Assembly (NCBI GenBank): GCA_905221615.1
Contig: CAJNDT010001890.1
Location: forward strand, 1,666,602-1,730,601
Source of the DNA: Symbiodinium sp. CCMP2592
Taxonomy: Eukaryota; Sar; Dinophyceae; Suessiales; Symbiodiniaceae
Length of the DNA: 64,000 bases
Reading direction: 5' to 3'
The translations under genes were made by a program, and so were the position numbers. The notes under the pieces were generated by a model. The model saw only the letters and a list, made by a program, of their open reading frames with translations. It was not told where the DNA came from and ran no database searches. Below are positions 61,842 to 64,000 of this stretch, piece after piece (positions within the stretch are counted from its first letter, which is position 1; each line of letters starts with the position of its first letter).

Positions 61842-62099
61842 CTGGCGTAATCGCAACGAGGACCCTAGCAGGTTAACCACGAGCCGAACCTCCCCAACCC
61901 TGAACCCACCAAGGTAGGTTGTAAACCGTCGGAATGTCAATCCAGCACAGCTAGAGCTCTAAACCCTAACCGGTTTAGGGTTTAGGACCCTTGGTACACT
62001 TCTCCTAAACCCTAAACCCTGAACCGTTAACCCTCAACCTTAATCCTTAACCCTTTGCGCCGAACCAGAACCACAGGGTTTAGATCAACAAGGCTTATA

Positions 62100-62400
62100 T
62101 GAAAGGAACCCAAAATCTCATTTTTGTATGTGGTTGGCTTTATTTGTGTTTAAAAGTGTTTTTTTGTATTTAAAAGTATTGTTTTGTATTTAAAAGTTTT
62201 TTAAATAGGTTTTTTTGTGTTTTACAGTTGTTAAAATTCTTTTATTTTATTTTTGGTGTAAAAAATACATGTTTGTGAATTTTGTTTCTGAGTGAGTCAA
62301 TTGGCTTCCTGTTGTTCTACCTGGTTTCCTGCTGCTGTATGTCTACAAAATTGTTGTTTATTTGTTGTTGAAGTTAATAATTTTTAAAATTTAATCTTTT
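62100..62400. other. AT-rich stretch with three GTATTTAAAAGT-type repeats
   Basis: T-rich on the + strand; no ORF. It lies upstream of the first recognised NOV-like exon and could hold further introns or the promoter. Confidence 0.5.
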
Positions 62401-62474
62401 TAAATAGTTTTGGGTTGTGATTGAACAAAGAAGGGAGGCCGTAGTGACATGTTGACTTGCCTTGAGACCTTGCC

Positions 62475-63006
62475 CTTACCCACACGGATCGACTGCCCAT
62501 CTCGGTTCGTGGACACCGTTGGCCGGGTGTCAGGTGCTGAGTCGATGGTACCTGGACCGCCTTGGGGCCAACGTGCCAGGGCAGTGGCATATGACACCCG
62601 GGCACATGGGCTAAAGTGCCGGGTGGGGTGGTCCAGTGGTTGTGGCTTGATTTGTTCTCCCAACCAGGAGGGGAGGCCATCCATGCTTGTCACGTTAGTT
62701 AGGGAGCCTTGCGACTTGGATCGACAGAGGCAGAGTGCCACCTTACCCACACGGATCGACTGCCCATCTCGGTTCGTGGACACCGTTGGCCGGGTGTCAG
62801 GTGTTGTCGATGGTACCTGGACCGCCTTGGGGCCAACGTGCCAGGGCAGTGGCATATGACACCCGGGCACATGGGCTAAAGTGCCGGGTGGGGTGGTCCA
62901 GTGGTTGTGGCTTTTTTATTTTTCTCCCAACCAGGAGGGGAGGCCATCCATGCTTGTCACGTTAGTTAGGGAGCCTTGCGACTTGGATCGACAGAGGCAG
63001 AGTGCC
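62475..63006. repeat. tandem duplication, two copies of about 267 bp
   Basis: Copy 1 is 62475-62741 and copy 2 is 62742-63006; both start CTTACCCACACGGATCGACT and end GAGGCAGAGTGCCA. They differ by small gaps. GGCAGAGTGCC and AGTGCCGGGTGG recur further right at about 63720, 63835 and 63985. Confidence 0.95.
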
Positions 63007-63448
63007 AGTCGAGCCTCTCGAGGTTGCCTTACTTAAGTCCCTGCCCCATCGGGGTTGCTCCCCACACCGTTGGCCAGGTCTAAGTGTTCGGTTTGAATCC
63101 AAGCCTAGTGAACGCCTTCTCTTCCATTTCCTTCTCTCCCATCGGTCTTCATCGGCTTCCAGCCCATCGAGAAGTGGATGCCAACTGCTGGGATCTCAGC
63201 ATCAGCTTGCTTCAGCTACTTCCATTATTATGGTACAGTCCTGGCACCGAGGCTCATGACGAGGATCCTGAGGACATGCTGCCATCGCAGAGGACAAGCT
63301 GCCTTGCATAGTCAGTGAGCGTGTCATGTATCGCAACTTGCCGCTGCAGCAGTTGTGCTCGCTGTTGCCCTGCGTAATCTACTATAGTCGTGTTACAGCT
63401 GCTCTGTCTCTAGTCTAAGTCGTAGTAGGCCCCCCTGCAAGCCGGCAG

Positions 63449-63787
63449 ATGTCGTCGATGTCGTGGAGTGACAGTGAGTCTGTGGGCTCGGACTGGGTTC
63501 TGGTTGACGATGAGGGTGCAAGTACTGCGGGCTCGGTCGCGGACAGTGCTGACGACGATGATTATGTGATTCCGTTCGACGAGATGCTAGAGGAGTCCTT
63601 TTCGACATTGTGGATGTTTCTGGATTCTAAAGAGCGTGGGCAAGTCTTTCGAGCAGCCTTCCATATCAATGAACAGATCATGTTCGTACTGTTTCCGAGA
63701 CTTTTGCGGGATTTTAGGCAAGGCAGAGTGCCAGGAATTTTATATTTCAATGTGACAGACGAATGGCTGTCGTCACTGAATCAATGA
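63449..63787 (+). CDS. small hypothetical protein, 112 aa
   Basis: ATG at 63449 after GCCGGCAG. Acidic Ser-rich start (MSSMSWSDSESVGSDWVLVD), then EESFSTLWMFLDSKERGQVF and REL-type helical segments to LYFNVTDEWLSSLNQ. No family recognised. It could be an exon or part of a repeat unit, since the GGCAGAGTGCCAGG motif lies inside its frame. Confidence 0.35.
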   Translation: MSSMSWSDSESVGSDWVLVDDEGASTAGSVADSADDDDYVIPFDEMLEESFSTLWMFLDSKERGQVFRAAFHINEQIMFVLFPRLLRDFRQGRVPGILYFNVTDEWLSSLNQ

Positions 63788-64000
63788 TTTGTCGTGTTTG
63801 TACAGCCTCCGCGACAGTATCACGGATCTTGGGGAAGGCAGAGTGCCGGGTTTGCGTGTGTTTAGGGGATTTTGAATTCGACGATCTAGCCAGCAGAGCT
63901 AGACTGTCCGATTTGAGACCTCAGCGGTAGTGTGCGCAACTTGGATTCAAAACGGTTACCCAGCATGACATGCTGACTACACAGTGCCGGGTGGCAGTGA

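Noticed and set aside
63060-63110. tRNA B-box-like GGTTTGAATCC
   Set aside because: No cloverleaf around it; mentioned only as context for the nearby duplication.
1-64000. CRISPR array, operons, bacterial promoters, rRNA, spliced-leader gene
   Set aside because: No regularly spaced repeat-spacer units, no rRNA-like sequence and no recognisable dinoflagellate spliced-leader sequence were seen.

Overview
The window looks like nuclear DNA of a dinoflagellate, possibly Symbiodiniaceae-like; this is inferred, not proven. Supporting signs are genes cut into many small exons, reading frames that only join if GC-AG and GA-AG introns are allowed beside GT-AG, hundreds of short TTTAGGG/CCCTAAA tracts, dense hairpin repeats, long (CTA)n/(CTACTG)n arrays, and a copia-type polyprotein carrying extra domains. 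Nothing suggests a bacterium: there are no operons, ribosome-binding sites, rRNA, convincing tRNA or CRISPR.

Left part, about 1-12.7 kb, + strand. A multi-exon gene is best resolved from 8124 to 12671. Exon phases agree at most junctions. Its product has the layout of a TNP2/CACTA-like transposase-derived protein (acidic residues plus a C-x2-C pair), but that family call is tentative. Upstream low-complexity exons (Lys/Ala-rich, Ser/Arg-rich, acidic) at 21-7806 may be its N-terminal part or a neighbouring gene. Microsatellites fill 2.6-5.4 kb and 12.96-13.4 kb.

Middle and right part, about 14.8-61.9 kb, - strand, convergent with the left gene. More than 40 small exons can be read. The first ones (61841 down to 46.3 kb) spell the conserved core of a NO VEIN/sacsin-like HSP90-type (GHKL) ATPase: an LELLQNADD N-box, an NE-x-G...ALCDIAQSTK block, an IGAKG|IGFKSVF glycine box split over two exons 10.5 kb apart, and a DLKPELLLFLRKL block. 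Exons further down (41 to about 14.8 kb) are probably the rest of this very large protein, but that continuity is inference and more than one gene is possible.

A complete, apparently young copia LTR retrotransposon (50385-59565) sits inside the 10.5 kb intron between NOV-like exons 4 and 5, in the opposite orientation. Its 295-bp LTRs are identical as read and it has one uninterrupted 2837-codon Gag-Pol frame.

The most unusual feature is a set of about 100-bp hairpin elements (at least eight families) throughout the - strand gene. Several are exactly co-extensive with introns: removing them joins the reading frame, and the splice sites lie in the terminal inverted repeat and/or the target-site duplication. 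These behave like introners (intron-generating transposons), here with GA-AG and GC-AG ends.

The right end, 62-64 kb, holds an AT-rich stretch, a 267-bp tandem duplication and one small + strand ORF.
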